Shown here: positions 7,434 through 17,336 of the stretch, piece after piece
Position numbering within the stretch: position 1 is the stretch's first letter
Layout of the letters: each line of letters starts with the position of its first letter
NCBI RefSeq assembly: GCF_002221505.1
Contig: NZ_CP011037.1
Coordinates: 558,001-622,000, forward strand
Length of the DNA: 64,000 nt
Direction: 5' to 3'
Origin: Pseudoalteromonas nigrifaciens
GTDB taxonomy: Bacteria > Pseudomonadota > Gammaproteobacteria > Enterobacterales > Alteromonadaceae
Program-made: the position numbers and the translations under genes
Notes under the pieces: generated by a model
What the model was told of the DNA's origin: nothing
Seen by the model: the letters and a program-made list of their open reading frames with translations, nothing else
Databases searched by the model: none

Positions 7434-9116
7434 TTAAATACTATCAAACAAAGCTAATGTTTGAAGTTTGTCATAAAAATCGGCTTGATTGTCCCAGCCC
7501 TGGGCTATTAATTGCTGCTTAAGTGTTTGCTGTTGCCAAGGTGTTAATGCTGTTTTTGGCTTAAACACGCTTTGCGCCACGACTTTAAATGCTACCCATA
7601 ACTTACTTTGCTCAGTGAGTTCGTTTTTAGCTACTTGTTCGGCATCTAATAATGCAAAGGTCCATGGGTTATCACTTAAAAGCGCTGATAACTGCTGATT
7701 TAAATGCTTACTATCCATGTTTTCTATGCCAAAAAATGCGCACATAGGTGTATCGGATGATTTATTGGGGGCGTGCGCTATAGGCGTCTTTCTTGAAAGT
7801 TGCGTACTACAATGTATTAATAAGTAATGCGCGTAAGCATATAAAGGTAAACAAATATGCTCAAACTGATATTGCTTATTGTTATAGACCAATAGCCTCA
7901 TTATATCGACCATACATTTGAGTCGATTAACTAAAAAAGCATGTAAAGGATGCGGAATAGCAAAAACTAGTTGCTCAAACACCACGCGCTGTATAATAGC
8001 AGGGGCATTATTGTAGCCAACCATAGACAAACTATGCGTTAAATTTTTAGCGGCTTGATGCTCTTTGTTATATGGTTTAACTGCTTGGCATAAGCTTTTA
8101 ATAACATTAGGGTGTGGGGCTAATAAAGTATTTATATTGTTAAAGCTATACTCTTGTTGCAGTTTAATAAGCCCAATTAGATCATATAATGTGCTTTGGG
8201 TACTGGGAGTTGCGGCTTTTATATTTACATATTCAGTATCCCACACTTTATAAAGTATACGTTTATCAGCGCATAGCCATTGTACTGCGTTATCGTTAAG
8301 CGTTGCTTTTACCCTGTACCAAACTATTTTGTTCTTTAAGCTTTTAATAAGTATGTGGCGCTGCTCGGCGTCGGTTGCTAAATAAATCATTGCTTGTTCG
8401 GCATATAAAACTCGGCTCCCGGGGAGCAAAGGACCAATATGCGCAATTAATGATTTTAAGAGCCGCTGAGCAAATAAATTTGGGGTTCGCAAATATAAGT
8501 CGCCTATCGCTTTATAAAAATTTATTTGCTGATTTGCTGCATTACACGTGAGGTTAACTGCCAAAATATTAGCTAACGCCACAATTATTGTGCCGCCATC
8601 GTATAACATTATTTTAGGGGTGCTTACTAAAGCGTGTTTATATTTACTCAGTTTAGCTAATACTTGAGTAATACTATGGGCAGGTTGCTTTGCGGTTAGT
8701 AATACGCGCGCTGCAAGTTTGTGGCGTAATTGCCATATTTGGCTTTCGGTACTGGTAAACGCTATTTGTTTGGACAGTTTATTAAGTTGAGCGCCTACGC
8801 ACAAGTGCTCAATTAATGACGCACTAATATACAGCTCACTTAGTTCGTCATCGTAATTTTGGCTTACGCACAGTGCGGTTGTTAAAATACATTGGTTAAT
8901 TACAAGGTTGGTAGCAAAGTCGTACTGAGTTTTATAAAGCATAAGTTGCGCTTGTAGAGCACTCGGATTTTGCTTATAAAGGGTTCGGTATTGCTCTGCA
9001 AGTTTGCACACTAGCGGATAAAAGGTAGGCCATTGTTTTTTATTATTGTATGAAGCTAAAAATAGCTGCGTATGCTCAAGCAACCTTTTTAGCTTTATTG
9101 ATACAGGCTCATCCAT
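7434..9116 (-). CDS. Uncharacterised 560-residue protein
   Basis: I do not recognise this protein. It has no signal peptide and no obvious membrane segment, so it is probably cytoplasmic. It is largely helical, with many Leu, Ala, Gln and Lys and a dozen or so scattered Cys. The middle (LTHSLSMVGYNNAPAIIQRVVFEQL) is faintly reminiscent of HDOD-type regulatory domains, but I would not assign the family on that. An AGGGAA precedes the ATG. The gene starts only 12 bases after the DUF3192 gene, so the two are likely co-transcribed with xni and ppnN upstream. It is a genuine gene by length and by the lack of competing frames. Confidence 0.8.
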   Translation of the reverse strand: MDEPVSIKLKRLLEHTQLFLASYNNKKQWPTFYPLVCKLAEQYRTLYKQNPSALQAQLMLYKTQYDFATNLVINQCILTTALCVSQNYDDELSELYISASLIEHLCVGAQLNKLSKQIAFTSTESQIWQLRHKLAARVLLTAKQPAHSITQVLAKLSKYKHALVSTPKIMLYDGGTIIVALANILAVNLTCNAANQQINFYKAIGDLYLRTPNLFAQRLLKSLIAHIGPLLPGSRVLYAEQAMIYLATDAEQRHILIKSLKNKIVWYRVKATLNDNAVQWLCADKRILYKVWDTEYVNIKAATPSTQSTLYDLIGLIKLQQEYSFNNINTLLAPHPNVIKSLCQAVKPYNKEHQAAKNLTHSLSMVGYNNAPAIIQRVVFEQLVFAIPHPLHAFLVNRLKCMVDIMRLLVYNNKQYQFEHICLPLYAYAHYLLIHCSTQLSRKTPIAHAPNKSSDTPMCAFFGIENMDSKHLNQQLSALLSDNPWTFALLDAEQVAKNELTEQSKLWVAFKVVAQSVFKPKTALTPWQQQTLKQQLIAQGWDNQADFYDKLQTLALFDSI

Positions 9117-9128
9117 TATGCCGTTTCC

Positions 9129-9512
9129 CTAACCTGGTTTTAGATATTGATCGTAAGCACTGGGACCCCATAAAATGAGCTGCCCGTTTTTAAATAATAA
9201 GCCGGTACATTCATCTATAGTAGTAATGCCGTCAGATGTTTTATGCTGGGTACGATAAAAAACAATTTGCCATACTTGCTCCTCATCACGCTTAGCAAAG
9301 GTAAGATCTGGGCTACCTAAATATTCGAGTACACTATTGAGGGTTGCAGTGTCTTCTATTTTTAGCTTTTCGATATAGCGTTTATTATAGGCTTCTCTGT
9401 CTTGCCAAATCATAGCTTGTGGATCATCTTTATAAAAAACGATCACTAACGTGGCTATTAGCGCATACAGCCCTAAACCTAAAATTAAATATCTAAAAAA
9501 CTTTTTGAACAT
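9129..9512 (-). CDS. DUF3192-like small membrane-anchored protein
   Basis: This 127-residue protein has one N-terminal membrane segment (YLILGLGLYALIATLVIVFY, about residues 8-27) and a compact soluble C-terminal domain that should face the periplasm. Motifs VLEYLGSPDLTFAKRD, VWQIVFYRTQ and TTIDECTGLLFKNGQLILWG match what I recall of DUF3192 proteins (SmpA/BamE-like layout). The function is unknown. It lies 69 bases after xni and 12 bases before the uncharacterised 560-residue gene. A modest ribosome binding site (AGAG) precedes the ATG. Confidence 0.75.
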   Translation of the reverse strand: MFKKFFRYLILGLGLYALIATLVIVFYKDDPQAMIWQDREAYNKRYIEKLKIEDTATLNSVLEYLGSPDLTFAKRDEEQVWQIVFYRTQHKTSDGITTIDECTGLLFKNGQLILWGPSAYDQYLKPG

Positions 9513-9581
9513 TACTTACTCTACTAACCATCACTACTAATAGTATACGTATTGTCGTACGGCAGTGCTATTAACTTGCGA

Positions 9582-10367
9582 CTAATTAAGCCTTAACTGC
9601 TTTAAACTAAAGCCTAAGTTTATATCGGTGCGTAAACTAACCAGTTGCTTTGAAATAACATACATATCCATATTTTCAGTTAGCTTTTTACGTAAGCTGG
9701 CATTAAGAGCATCGTCATTGAGTGCATCCTCGACAGAGCTATAGTTATTAACTAGTAGCTGCGCCGATTTAGTGCCTATGCCTTTTACGCCCGGAATATC
9801 ATTGGTTTTATCGCCAGCAAATGCCCAAAACTCTACTAGTTTTTTTTGCTCAACGCCAAAGCGTTGCTTAATACTATCTTGATCTAAATAATGTTTTTTA
9901 AAATAATCATACACAGCTATATGCTCATTTAAAAAAGGTAAAAAGCCTTTATCAGTTGAGACAATCACACTGCTGATGTTGTTATGTGATGCCTTATTTG
10001 CAAGGGTTGCAATAATATCATCAGCTTCATCGTTTATTGGTTCAAACACTACAATACCGGTTTCTTCAATGGCGGCTTTAAATTGCACTAATGCATCTTT
10101 AAGTATTTGTGGCATAGGAGCACGGGAGTGTTTGTAATCTTTATAAAAATGATAGCGCCAACTTTTATCGCCATCAAATACGGCAATGGCATGGGTTGCT
10201 TTAGTGCTGCTTAAAAGTTTTGAGCAGGCATGCGCTACACGTGAGCAGCTTGCTTTAAGCATTTGCTCATCACTGTGATGTTTTTGATTCGCGTCTACCG
10301 CGTAAATGCGCCTAATTAAATTAAGCGCATCAATAAGTAATAAATGGGGTTTCAATACAGAACTCAC
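9582..10367 (-). CDS. xni: Flap endonuclease Xni
   Basis: This 261-residue protein is homologous to the 5'-3' exonuclease domain of DNA polymerase I and matches stand-alone Xni (ExoIX) flap endonucleases. Visible motifs are HLLLIDALNLIRRIYAV at the N-terminus, the acidic cluster ANDEADDIIATLA-like (NDEADDIIATLA), STDKGFLPFL, and the helix-hairpin-helix region AFAGDKTNDIPGVKGIGTKSA. The start is a GTG whose last two bases form part of the ppnN stop (GTGA overlap), so it is translationally coupled to ppnN. It should cleave DNA flaps during replication and repair. The ppnN-xni neighbourhood resembles ygdH-ygdG of E. coli. Confidence 0.92.
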   Translation of the reverse strand: MSSVLKPHLLLIDALNLIRRIYAVDANQKHHSDEQMLKASCSRVAHACSKLLSSTKATHAIAVFDGDKSWRYHFYKDYKHSRAPMPQILKDALVQFKAAIEETGIVVFEPINDEADDIIATLANKASHNNISSVIVSTDKGFLPFLNEHIAVYDYFKKHYLDQDSIKQRFGVEQKKLVEFWAFAGDKTNDIPGVKGIGTKSAQLLVNNYSSVEDALNDDALNASLRKKLTENMDMYVISKQLVSLRTDINLGFSLKQLRLN

Positions 10368-11707
10368 GCCTTGATTGTGTAGCAGGGGACATATTTACTG
10401 CCGGGCAGTTTCATTCTTCCCTCGTCAACATAAGCTTGTAATAACTTATCCATTGCTTTCATTAAACTAGGCTCGCCACTTAGAATATAAGGCCCATGTT
10501 GTTTAATTGCTTTTACGCCTTCTTCTTTAACATTACCGGCAACAATGCCCGAAAATGCGCGGCGTAAATTTGCAGCTAATAACTGTTTTGGTTGTTCTAG
10601 GTGCAAGTCTAGGTTCGCCATTTGTTCATGTGATGGTATAAACGGCTGTTGAAATTCATTTTCTATTTTTAATGTCCAGTTAAAATAGTATGCATCGCCT
10701 TGGCTTTTACGATAGTCGCGAACATTAGCCATGGTCGACTTTAATTTTTGCGCCACTAATTGTGGGTTATCTATAATAACTTCAAATTTGCTGAGTGCTT
10801 CTACACCCAGTGTCATTTCAATAAAGTGGCACAGCTCTTTAAAGTAGGCTTCACTTTGTTTGGGTCCTGTTAAAATAACCGGTAGGCACTGCTTGTCATT
10901 TTCTGGGTGTAATAATATCCCTAATAAATAAAGAAACTCTTCAGCAGTACCAGCGCCACCAGGAAAAATAATAATAGCGTGAGCTGTGCGTATAAAGGCT
11001 TCTAAACGTTTTTCTATGTCGGGTAAAATGACTAATTCATTTACAATTGGGTTAGGCGGCTCTGCTGCAATAATGCTGGGCTCGGTTAATCCTAAATAAC
11101 GATTGTTTTTAATGCGCTGCTTAGCGTGGCCAATAGTAGCGCCTTTCATTGGGCCTTTCATAGCGCCAGGGCCACAGCCGGTACAAATGTTTAAGCCGCG
11201 CAGGCCCAGCTCATAGCCTACTTGTTTGGTATATTTATACTCAACTTCACTAATCGAATGCCCACCCCAACATACAATCATGCTTGGTTCGCTGTTTACT
11301 TTTAGTGCATCGGCATTTCTGAGCATATCAAAAACCATGTGGGTAATGGCTTTTTGTTCTTTAAGATCTTTTTCGTATTTTTGACATATAAATAAAATAT
11401 CGCGGATCACAGAAAATATATGTTCGTGAATACCGGTAATAATTTCACCATCAACAAATGCGGTATCAGGTGCGTTAATTAGTTCTATTTTTATGCCGCG
11501 CTCACGGCTAACTAAACGAATATCAAAGTCTTGGTATTTATCGTAGATGTCGCTACTTTCATCTGTATGGCTGCCTACGTTGAGGACGGCAAGCGCGCAG
11601 TTTCTAAATAATCGATAGCGTTCACTAGCAGAAGATTGCTCTAATAAATCAACTTCTAATTGCGACAGTAAATCTAAAACCCCAGTTGGGTTTAACTGTA
11701 TTAACAT
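10364..11707 (-). CDS. ppnN: Nucleotide 5'-monophosphate nucleosidase PpnN
   Basis: PpnN hydrolyses the N-glycosidic bond of purine and pyrimidine nucleoside monophosphates to base and ribose 5-phosphate; in E. coli it binds (p)ppGpp. The LOG-family core is clear, with CTGCGPGAMKGPMKGA and FPGGAGTAEEFLYLLGIL. The N-terminal block LDLLSQLEVDLLEQ and the block VNVGSHTDESSD-like (AVLNVGSHTDESSD) are typical of the long PpnN form. I chose the ATG at 11707 because AAGGAG lies seven bases upstream; an ATG at 11713 sits too close to it. The product has 447 residues. The stop overlaps the xni start. Confidence 0.93.
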   Translation of the reverse strand: MLIQLNPTGVLDLLSQLEVDLLEQSSASERYRLFRNCALAVLNVGSHTDESSDIYDKYQDFDIRLVSRERGIKIELINAPDTAFVDGEIITGIHEHIFSVIRDILFICQKYEKDLKEQKAITHMVFDMLRNADALKVNSEPSMIVCWGGHSISEVEYKYTKQVGYELGLRGLNICTGCGPGAMKGPMKGATIGHAKQRIKNNRYLGLTEPSIIAAEPPNPIVNELVILPDIEKRLEAFIRTAHAIIIFPGGAGTAEEFLYLLGILLHPENDKQCLPVILTGPKQSEAYFKELCHFIEMTLGVEALSKFEVIIDNPQLVAQKLKSTMANVRDYRKSQGDAYYFNWTLKIENEFQQPFIPSHEQMANLDLHLEQPKQLLAANLRRAFSGIVAGNVKEEGVKAIKQHGPYILSGEPSLMKAMDKLLQAYVDEGRMKLPGSKYVPCYTIKA

Positions 11708-11923
11708 CGGCATTCTCCTTGCTGTTTAATACCAATTGGGTGCAAGTGTTGATTGTTCTAGCAGGTTAAGCTCATTAAGGGCACTTGAACTTATATAAGT
11801 AATATATAAGGCGCCGTACTTTTTTAGAGCGGTTGCTATAATTAACGACTCATTTAATACAATTGGCATAAAATGTAAAAAACTAGCTAGTTATAAAACT
11901 CAAAAAAATTGAGCTAAATAACA

Positions 11924-13459
11924 TTATTTACGTATACACAGACGATCCCGACCTGCGTTTTTGGCTTCATATAAAGCATCGTCTGCTCTATCAAATGCCT
12001 TTAATAATGTGTCACCTTGTTTAAACTGAGTTGCACCAAGTGACACTGTAATTTCTATTTGCTTATCTTTAAACTTAAACGGGATCTTTTTTATATTCTT
12101 TTTAAGTTTTTCGAGTTGTGGAATGGCATGCTCTAAAGAGGTGCCTGGCATTAAGAGTACAAATTCTTCGCCGCCATAACGCGCTATAAAGTCTGTTTTT
12201 TCTATCGATTTTTGCAAGGCTTTAGCAATAACTTGTAGCGTAATATCTCCAGCCGTATGACCAAACCTGTCGTTTATTGACTTAAAATAATCTACGTCTA
12301 TTACCGCTAGAGTAACATCGGATGCTTGCACATTAAATAAGTGCATTTCGTGATTATAGCGCTCATCGAAGGCGGCTCTATTTGGCAGTTTAGTTAGGCT
12401 ATCGAGCAGGCTTTTAAAACGTTGATCGTTAAGGCGCTTTTTATATTTAGTGAGTTTATTTTCTAAGCTGCCAATACGATTATTTATTTCATCAAAGCTG
12501 GTTATAAGTATTTTTCGATCTTTGCGTTCAAGTTCTTCTTTGGCAATAAAATCTTCACCGAGGGACTTTAATTCATGATCAACTAATTTTCTTAACGATG
12601 AAATTGAGGTGGTACTCTTGGTTTGCTCATTAAGATTATTAATTTTAGTTTTAATACGTTTATTTAATGCGTCAAACTCAATCCCCATAGATTCGGAATG
12701 TTTACTAGTCGAAAAAATCGAATGGTGTAACTCTTCTAAGGTTTTATTTAAAGACACTAAAAAACTTTGCGCAGATTGGCGCTCGTTATTAATATTTTTT
12801 ACAATAATACTAATAATTTCAATTGCGGCAGCGAGTAAGTCATCTACTGTATTACTTTGTAAAATGGCAGTTATTATTGATTGAATTTGCTCTGCAGCTT
12901 CATCTTCAAGTACCAGCTGGTGGGCAAGTTCTAATAACTTTTTAGCAATTACTGGAGTGTCGGTATGTTGCTCTGCGGGTATTGCATTAAATTTAGTCTG
13001 TAACGCTTGGTTATAAATAGTAATTAATTGATTTAATAGCGGTATAAAACCATGGGTTGACTGAACGTTATTAAGCTCATTATCTAACAAGTTACGCAGC
13101 GCTCTGCGTGTGTCGTCAGGTAAGCCATTGGTTTTTTGTAATTGCTTGCCAGCATTTTTTACACTTGTGCGTAAATCTCGCTGATGGGCGAGTTGGGTGG
13201 CTTCTTGGCTTTTTAAAAGTACTAAAATATCATTAATTAACGGCGATAAGTGCTCAAAGCTAACCCCTTTATTAAGCGCGCTTCTAAATTTAGCTAGACG
13301 ATTATCTAATTCAATATCAAGACCCTTACAGCTTAAAGACAATTTAGCTGCAAAATTTGACAGAGTGTCTACTTGAGTTTTCCTTGCGCTCTCAATTACT
13401 ATTCGTTGCTCAATAGCTTGTTTGAGTTTTTTGTCCATAGAATTAGATTTATCAGGCAC
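11924..13459 (-). CDS. Diguanylate cyclase with N-terminal helical region (GGDEF)
   Basis: This protein is 511 residues from a GTG start, or seven fewer from the ATG at 13438. The last 165 residues form a GGDEF domain with DSLTKLPNRAAFDERY, DVDYFKSINDRFGHTAGD and an active site ARYGGEEFVLLMPG, so it should make cyclic di-GMP. No RxxD inhibitory site precedes the GGEEF motif (EKTD is found there). The first 340 residues have no membrane segment and are rich in Glu, Lys, Leu and Gln, with likely coiled coil before the GGDEF domain (ITSFDEINNRIGSLENKLTKYKKRL). The layout suggests a cytoplasmic protein dimerising through the helical part. The input signal is unknown. Neither start has a strong ribosome binding site. 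Confidence 0.88.
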   Translation of the reverse strand: MPDKSNSMDKKLKQAIEQRIVIESARKTQVDTLSNFAAKLSLSCKGLDIELDNRLAKFRSALNKGVSFEHLSPLINDILVLLKSQEATQLAHQRDLRTSVKNAGKQLQKTNGLPDDTRRALRNLLDNELNNVQSTHGFIPLLNQLITIYNQALQTKFNAIPAEQHTDTPVIAKKLLELAHQLVLEDEAAEQIQSIITAILQSNTVDDLLAAAIEIISIIVKNINNERQSAQSFLVSLNKTLEELHHSIFSTSKHSESMGIEFDALNKRIKTKINNLNEQTKSTTSISSLRKLVDHELKSLGEDFIAKEELERKDRKILITSFDEINNRIGSLENKLTKYKKRLNDQRFKSLLDSLTKLPNRAAFDERYNHEMHLFNVQASDVTLAVIDVDYFKSINDRFGHTAGDITLQVIAKALQKSIEKTDFIARYGGEEFVLLMPGTSLEHAIPQLEKLKKNIKKIPFKFKDKQIEITVSLGATQFKQGDTLLKAFDRADDALYEAKNAGRDRLCIRK

Positions 13460-13663
13460 CTAAACATACCGCCATTGTGTTAATTAGTATCAGTTAAGTT
13501 TACAACAAATTTATATTAAGTGTAGTTATCTCATTAAAAACTTTGCATTTTAATAAGATATTGTCAATAAACGTATCTAAAAGTCTATTTATCGCTTTTA
13601 ATTCACTTTTAAATAGCGCCTTGTTAGTCTTCTTTACACACTAAGTTATCTTTATGAGCCATT

Positions 13664-15451
13664 ATGAAAAAGCTATTAGCGCTGTCTATTTTAGCCGCAT
13701 GTTCTGCCCCTACGTTTGCTGATGTAAATTATTCATTAAACATTTCTCAGCCACAGCATCACTTAGGTAATGTTACGGTAGAGTTTCCTAAAACGGCACA
13801 AGCGCATTTAGACATTAAATTACCTGCATGGCGCACTGGGCGTTACGAAATATTAAATTTAGCCAATGGGGTGCGTTACTTTGATGCAAAAGACAGTGCG
13901 GGTAACACCCTAAAGTGGGAAAAAATTGATCACAGCACTTGGCGTGTACACTTAAATAAGCCAACTAAAGTGAACTTAGAATATCAAGTATACGCAAATG
14001 AGCTTGGCAAACGTGCGCGTCATATTGATGACAGCCATGCATTTATTGATGCATCAGGCTTTTTTATGTTTAGTGACTCATTTCGACAAGAGCCCGTTAC
14101 GGTTAATTTAGAGATGCCTAAACAGTGGCGATCTGTTTCTGGAATGAAAAATAACAAAGGTAAAAATACATTTAAGGCGGCAGATTATGACGTACTTGTA
14201 GATTCACCAATCGAGACAGGTATTAACCAATTACACACCTTTAAAGTTGATGGCCGTGAATACGATTTAGTTATATGGGGCGATGGTAATTATGATGTAG
14301 AGCTCATGCTAACGGATCTAAAAAAGTTAGTGGCTACTGGCAATGTTATTTGGGATGGCTACCCGTATGAACGTTATGTATTTATGGTGCATGCAACATC
14401 GGGAGCGGGTGGTGCTACTGAGCATTTAAATTCGACTATTATTCAGCGTCCGCGAGACCGATTTGCTAAACGCGAAGATTACTTAGCCTTTATAAGCACT
14501 GCGGCGCATGAATTTATTCATACTTGGAACGTTAAAGCATACCGCCCAGCGGGCCTTACACCTTACGATTACACCAATATGAATTACTCTAAATTACTTT
14601 GGATAGCAGAGGGCTCAACCAGCTATTTCGAAGATCATTTATTAGTGCGTTCAGGCATTCAAAGCACTGATGAGTTTTTTAACCTACTGAGTAAAACAAT
14701 TAATCGTCATTTACAAACACCTGGTCGCGAAGTACAAAGCGCCAGCGAAACCAGCTTTGATAAGTGGATAAACCAAGGCGGGGACCACGCGCGTAATTAC
14801 TCTACTAACATTTATTCAGAAGGCTCATTGTTATCACTTGCTTTAGATATTGATTTACTAGAAAAAAGCCAAGGTAAAATAAGTTATCGCGATGTACACA
14901 AGGCACTTTATAAGCAACATAAATTACCTGCAGGTTTTACTTCTTTAGATGTACTCAATATTTTAAAAGACCTAACCGGGCGTGATTACAACACTTGGTG
15001 GCAAACTAATGTCGACTCGCCAGTTTCACTAAATTTTGACGAGTTACTCAATAAAGTAGGTTTAACATTTGAGCGTCCAGAAAAAGCGAAAGCCTTAGCT
15101 AGTATAGATGCTGTGGCAAAAAATACCGGCCAACTCCTTACGCTTTCGCATGTTAAACGCGGTGGCAGTGCATGGCAGGCAGGCTTAACAACAGATGATA
15201 AAATTGTTGCTATTAATAAGCATCACGTTGGTAAGGATTTAACCAGCAGCCTAGAAATGTATAAAGTAGGGGATAAAATTACAATTGATTATATTCGCCG
15301 CGATGCACTTGCTAGCACCAGTTTAGTTTTATCAGAAGATTTTGATAAACCTAAAAAGGTGATTGCTAATAAGCAAGCATCGAGTGAACAAAAGGCGTTG
15401 TTTAAAGCATGGATAGGTGTTGAGCATCCTAATAACGCTAAAAAAGATTAA
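13664..15451 (+). CDS. M61 family metallopeptidase with PDZ domain
   Basis: This 595-residue protein has a signal peptide ending near APTFA (residue 19). It belongs to the M61 glycyl aminopeptidase family. The zinc motif HEFIHTW places His282, Glu283 and His286, and the downstream Glu316 lies in LWIAEGSTSYFED. The N-terminal beta region (SLNISQPQHHLGNVTVEF, WRTGRYEI) and a C-terminal PDZ domain (VKRGGSAWQAGLTTDDKIVAIN) complete the family layout. It should degrade peptides in the periplasm. The gene appears monocistronic, with a terminator 27 bases behind it. Confidence 0.92.
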   Translation: MKKLLALSILAACSAPTFADVNYSLNISQPQHHLGNVTVEFPKTAQAHLDIKLPAWRTGRYEILNLANGVRYFDAKDSAGNTLKWEKIDHSTWRVHLNKPTKVNLEYQVYANELGKRARHIDDSHAFIDASGFFMFSDSFRQEPVTVNLEMPKQWRSVSGMKNNKGKNTFKAADYDVLVDSPIETGINQLHTFKVDGREYDLVIWGDGNYDVELMLTDLKKLVATGNVIWDGYPYERYVFMVHATSGAGGATEHLNSTIIQRPRDRFAKREDYLAFISTAAHEFIHTWNVKAYRPAGLTPYDYTNMNYSKLLWIAEGSTSYFEDHLLVRSGIQSTDEFFNLLSKTINRHLQTPGREVQSASETSFDKWINQGGDHARNYSTNIYSEGSLLSLALDIDLLEKSQGKISYRDVHKALYKQHKLPAGFTSLDVLNILKDLTGRDYNTWWQTNVDSPVSLNFDELLNKVGLTFERPEKAKALASIDAVAKNTGQLLTLSHVKRGGSAWQAGLTTDDKIVAINKHHVGKDLTSSLEMYKVGDKITIDYIRRDALASTSLVLSEDFDKPKKVIANKQASSEQKALFKAWIGVEHPNNAKKD

Positions 15452-15477
15452 CATTAATGAGTTAAAAACTAATAACT

Positions 15478-15500
15478 AAAAGGAGCAACGGCTCCTTTTT
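15478..15500 (+). terminator. Intrinsic terminator after the M61 peptidase gene
   Basis: An AGGAGC/GCTCCT stem around AACG is followed by a T-rich tail (TTTTTATTTTT). It lies 27 bases after the stop codon. Confidence 0.85.
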
Positions 15501-15607
15501 ATTTTTACACTCTTATATTGCCGCATTACCTAAAAGCATTTATTCGCTCCTTTAAGTGTTAATTTAATTATTTCGTTCTATTATAAATATTAAGTATTAT
15601 TTATTAA

Positions 15608-17290
15608 TTGATCAGAATGAAATCTAAAAATAATATACATACTTTAGCTCACCAATATGTTGTTAATGACCCATTACATCAATTATTTGATGCTGTGAAT
15701 GCTATTTCTGTACAGGGGTATGATGAACAACGCCGTGTTATTTATTGGAATAAAGGCAGCGAAGTGCTTTATGGTTATACGAATGTTGAAGCAACAGGTA
15801 AAAAGCTTGAAGATTTAATTATACCAAGTGATTTACGAGAGGCCGTGGTTGCTGGCCACGGAAATTGGATTAATAATGGCATAGAAATTCCTGCAGCAGA
15901 GCTAACTCTTCGTGATAAAAATAATAATGATGTTTCGGTGTTTTCAAGCCATGTAATGTTTATAAATCAATATGGCATTAAACAAATGTATTGATATTGA
16001 CTTAACCGATGTTAAACAGGCGCAAGAACAGGCTATGTTCAGAGAGAAAATGTTGGAAACAATATTTGAGGCTATTCCTGATCTATTTTTTGTAATGCAA
16101 GAAGATGGCAAAATCCTTGATTATCAAGCCAGTAGCAGTAGTAGCAGTAATCTTTATGCTTTACCTCAGCAATTTATTGGTAGCAGTATGTTTGATTTAT
16201 TACCAGACGATGTTAGCAGTAAGTTTAGAAAGAATATTTCCCAAGCCTTAAGCCAAAAACAGATGGTGAGCTTTCAATATGAATTAACCATGCCATTGGG
16301 AGTTGTGTACTTTGAGGCAAGAATTAACCATGTTTCTCAATATCAGCAAGTTATGGTTATTATTCGAGATATTACCGAGCAGCACAAGGCAGAAGAGCTG
16401 ATCCGTAAACAAGCTTATTATGATAATTTAACCTCATTACCTAACCGCTTTTTAGCACTTGACCGACTATCGCATATGCTTTTTGAAGCACAAAGAAACA
16501 AGGGGCATGTGGCTGTACTTTTTATTGATTTAGATAACTTTAAAAAAGTAAATGACTCGTTTGGCCATGAACTAGGCGATAAGCTACTGGTTAAATCAGC
16601 TGCAAGATTACAGCAAGTCATTCGCAAAGAAGACACCATAGGGCGTTTAGGAGGAGATGAATTTATTGTACTATTGCGGGGTATTAATAGTCATTATAAC
16701 GCAATATGTATTGCAGAAAAGCTACTGAAAAGTTTTACCTCGCCATTTAAAATTGAAGGGAGAGAACTTGTACTCACTATGAGTATTGGGGTTGCTATGT
16801 ACCCCGAAAATGGCGATACAGCGTCTGATCTTTTACGCAATGCAGATACGGCAATGTATCAAGCAAAAGCCTTGGGACGTAACAGTTACTCGTTTTTTAC
16901 TCCACAAATGAACGTAGTAATTCAGCGTCGCCTTGCGATAGAGGAGCAGATGCAAGGTGCGTTACAGCGTAATGAATTTGAACTATATTACCAACCGCAG
17001 TTAGATGTTAAAAATAAACATGTTACCGGCGCGGAAGCTTTGCTACGTTGGTATAACCCAGTGCTGGGGAATATACCGCCCGATGAATTTATTCCAATAG
17101 CCGAGCATAATGGGTTGATTATCCCCATTGGGAAGTTTGTTATTAAGCAAGCCTTACAGCTTTTAAAAAAATGGCAAAATCAGTGCCTTAATAAAGGGCA
17201 ACACCATAAATATACTATGGCTGTTAATTTATCCCCAAGTCAATTTAGAGACACAGCGCTACTTAGTTTTATCGAAATTTTCCGAGAAAA
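15608..17290 (+). pseudogene. Broken PAS-PAS-GGDEF-EAL signalling gene
   Basis: Two overlapping frames encode one protein. The first (TTG at 15608 or ATG at 15617, to 15994) holds a PAS domain and stops just after GIKQMY. The second (open from about 15972) continues CIDIDLTDVKQAQ and holds a second PAS domain, then GGDEF (RKEDTIGRLGGDEF, including an RxxD inhibitory site), then the start of an EAL domain (GAEALLRWYNP, AVNLSPSQFRD). A +1 frame change near 15984-15994 is needed to join them: one extra A in CAAATG, or loss of one TATTG copy. The EAL part then runs into an IS605-type element at about 17291, and no EAL continuation is visible beyond it. An intact GGDEF could only be made from internal initiation. 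Confidence 0.85.
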
Positions 17291-17322
17291 CCCATTGATC
17301 GACGCGAAGCGGTTTCGATGGG
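17291..17322. repeat. Left-end hairpin of the IS605-type element
   Basis: This is an imperfect hairpin with arms CCCAT-tgat-CGA and TCGATGGG. It matches the right-end copy at 19020-19051 except for a few loop-proximal bases (CGCGAAGCGGTT against CACGGAGTGGCG). Its own inner part CGCGAAGCG can also fold. Confidence 0.75.
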
Positions 17323-17336
17323 ATGAATCGGAATAG

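Noticed and set aside
17240-17336. C-terminal extension of the tnpA frame (GMRLLIQFKNTFKSRANYSD and beyond)
   Set aside because: It arises from the frameshift. The in-family ending is in another frame and stops at 17337, so the extension is not a real protein tail.
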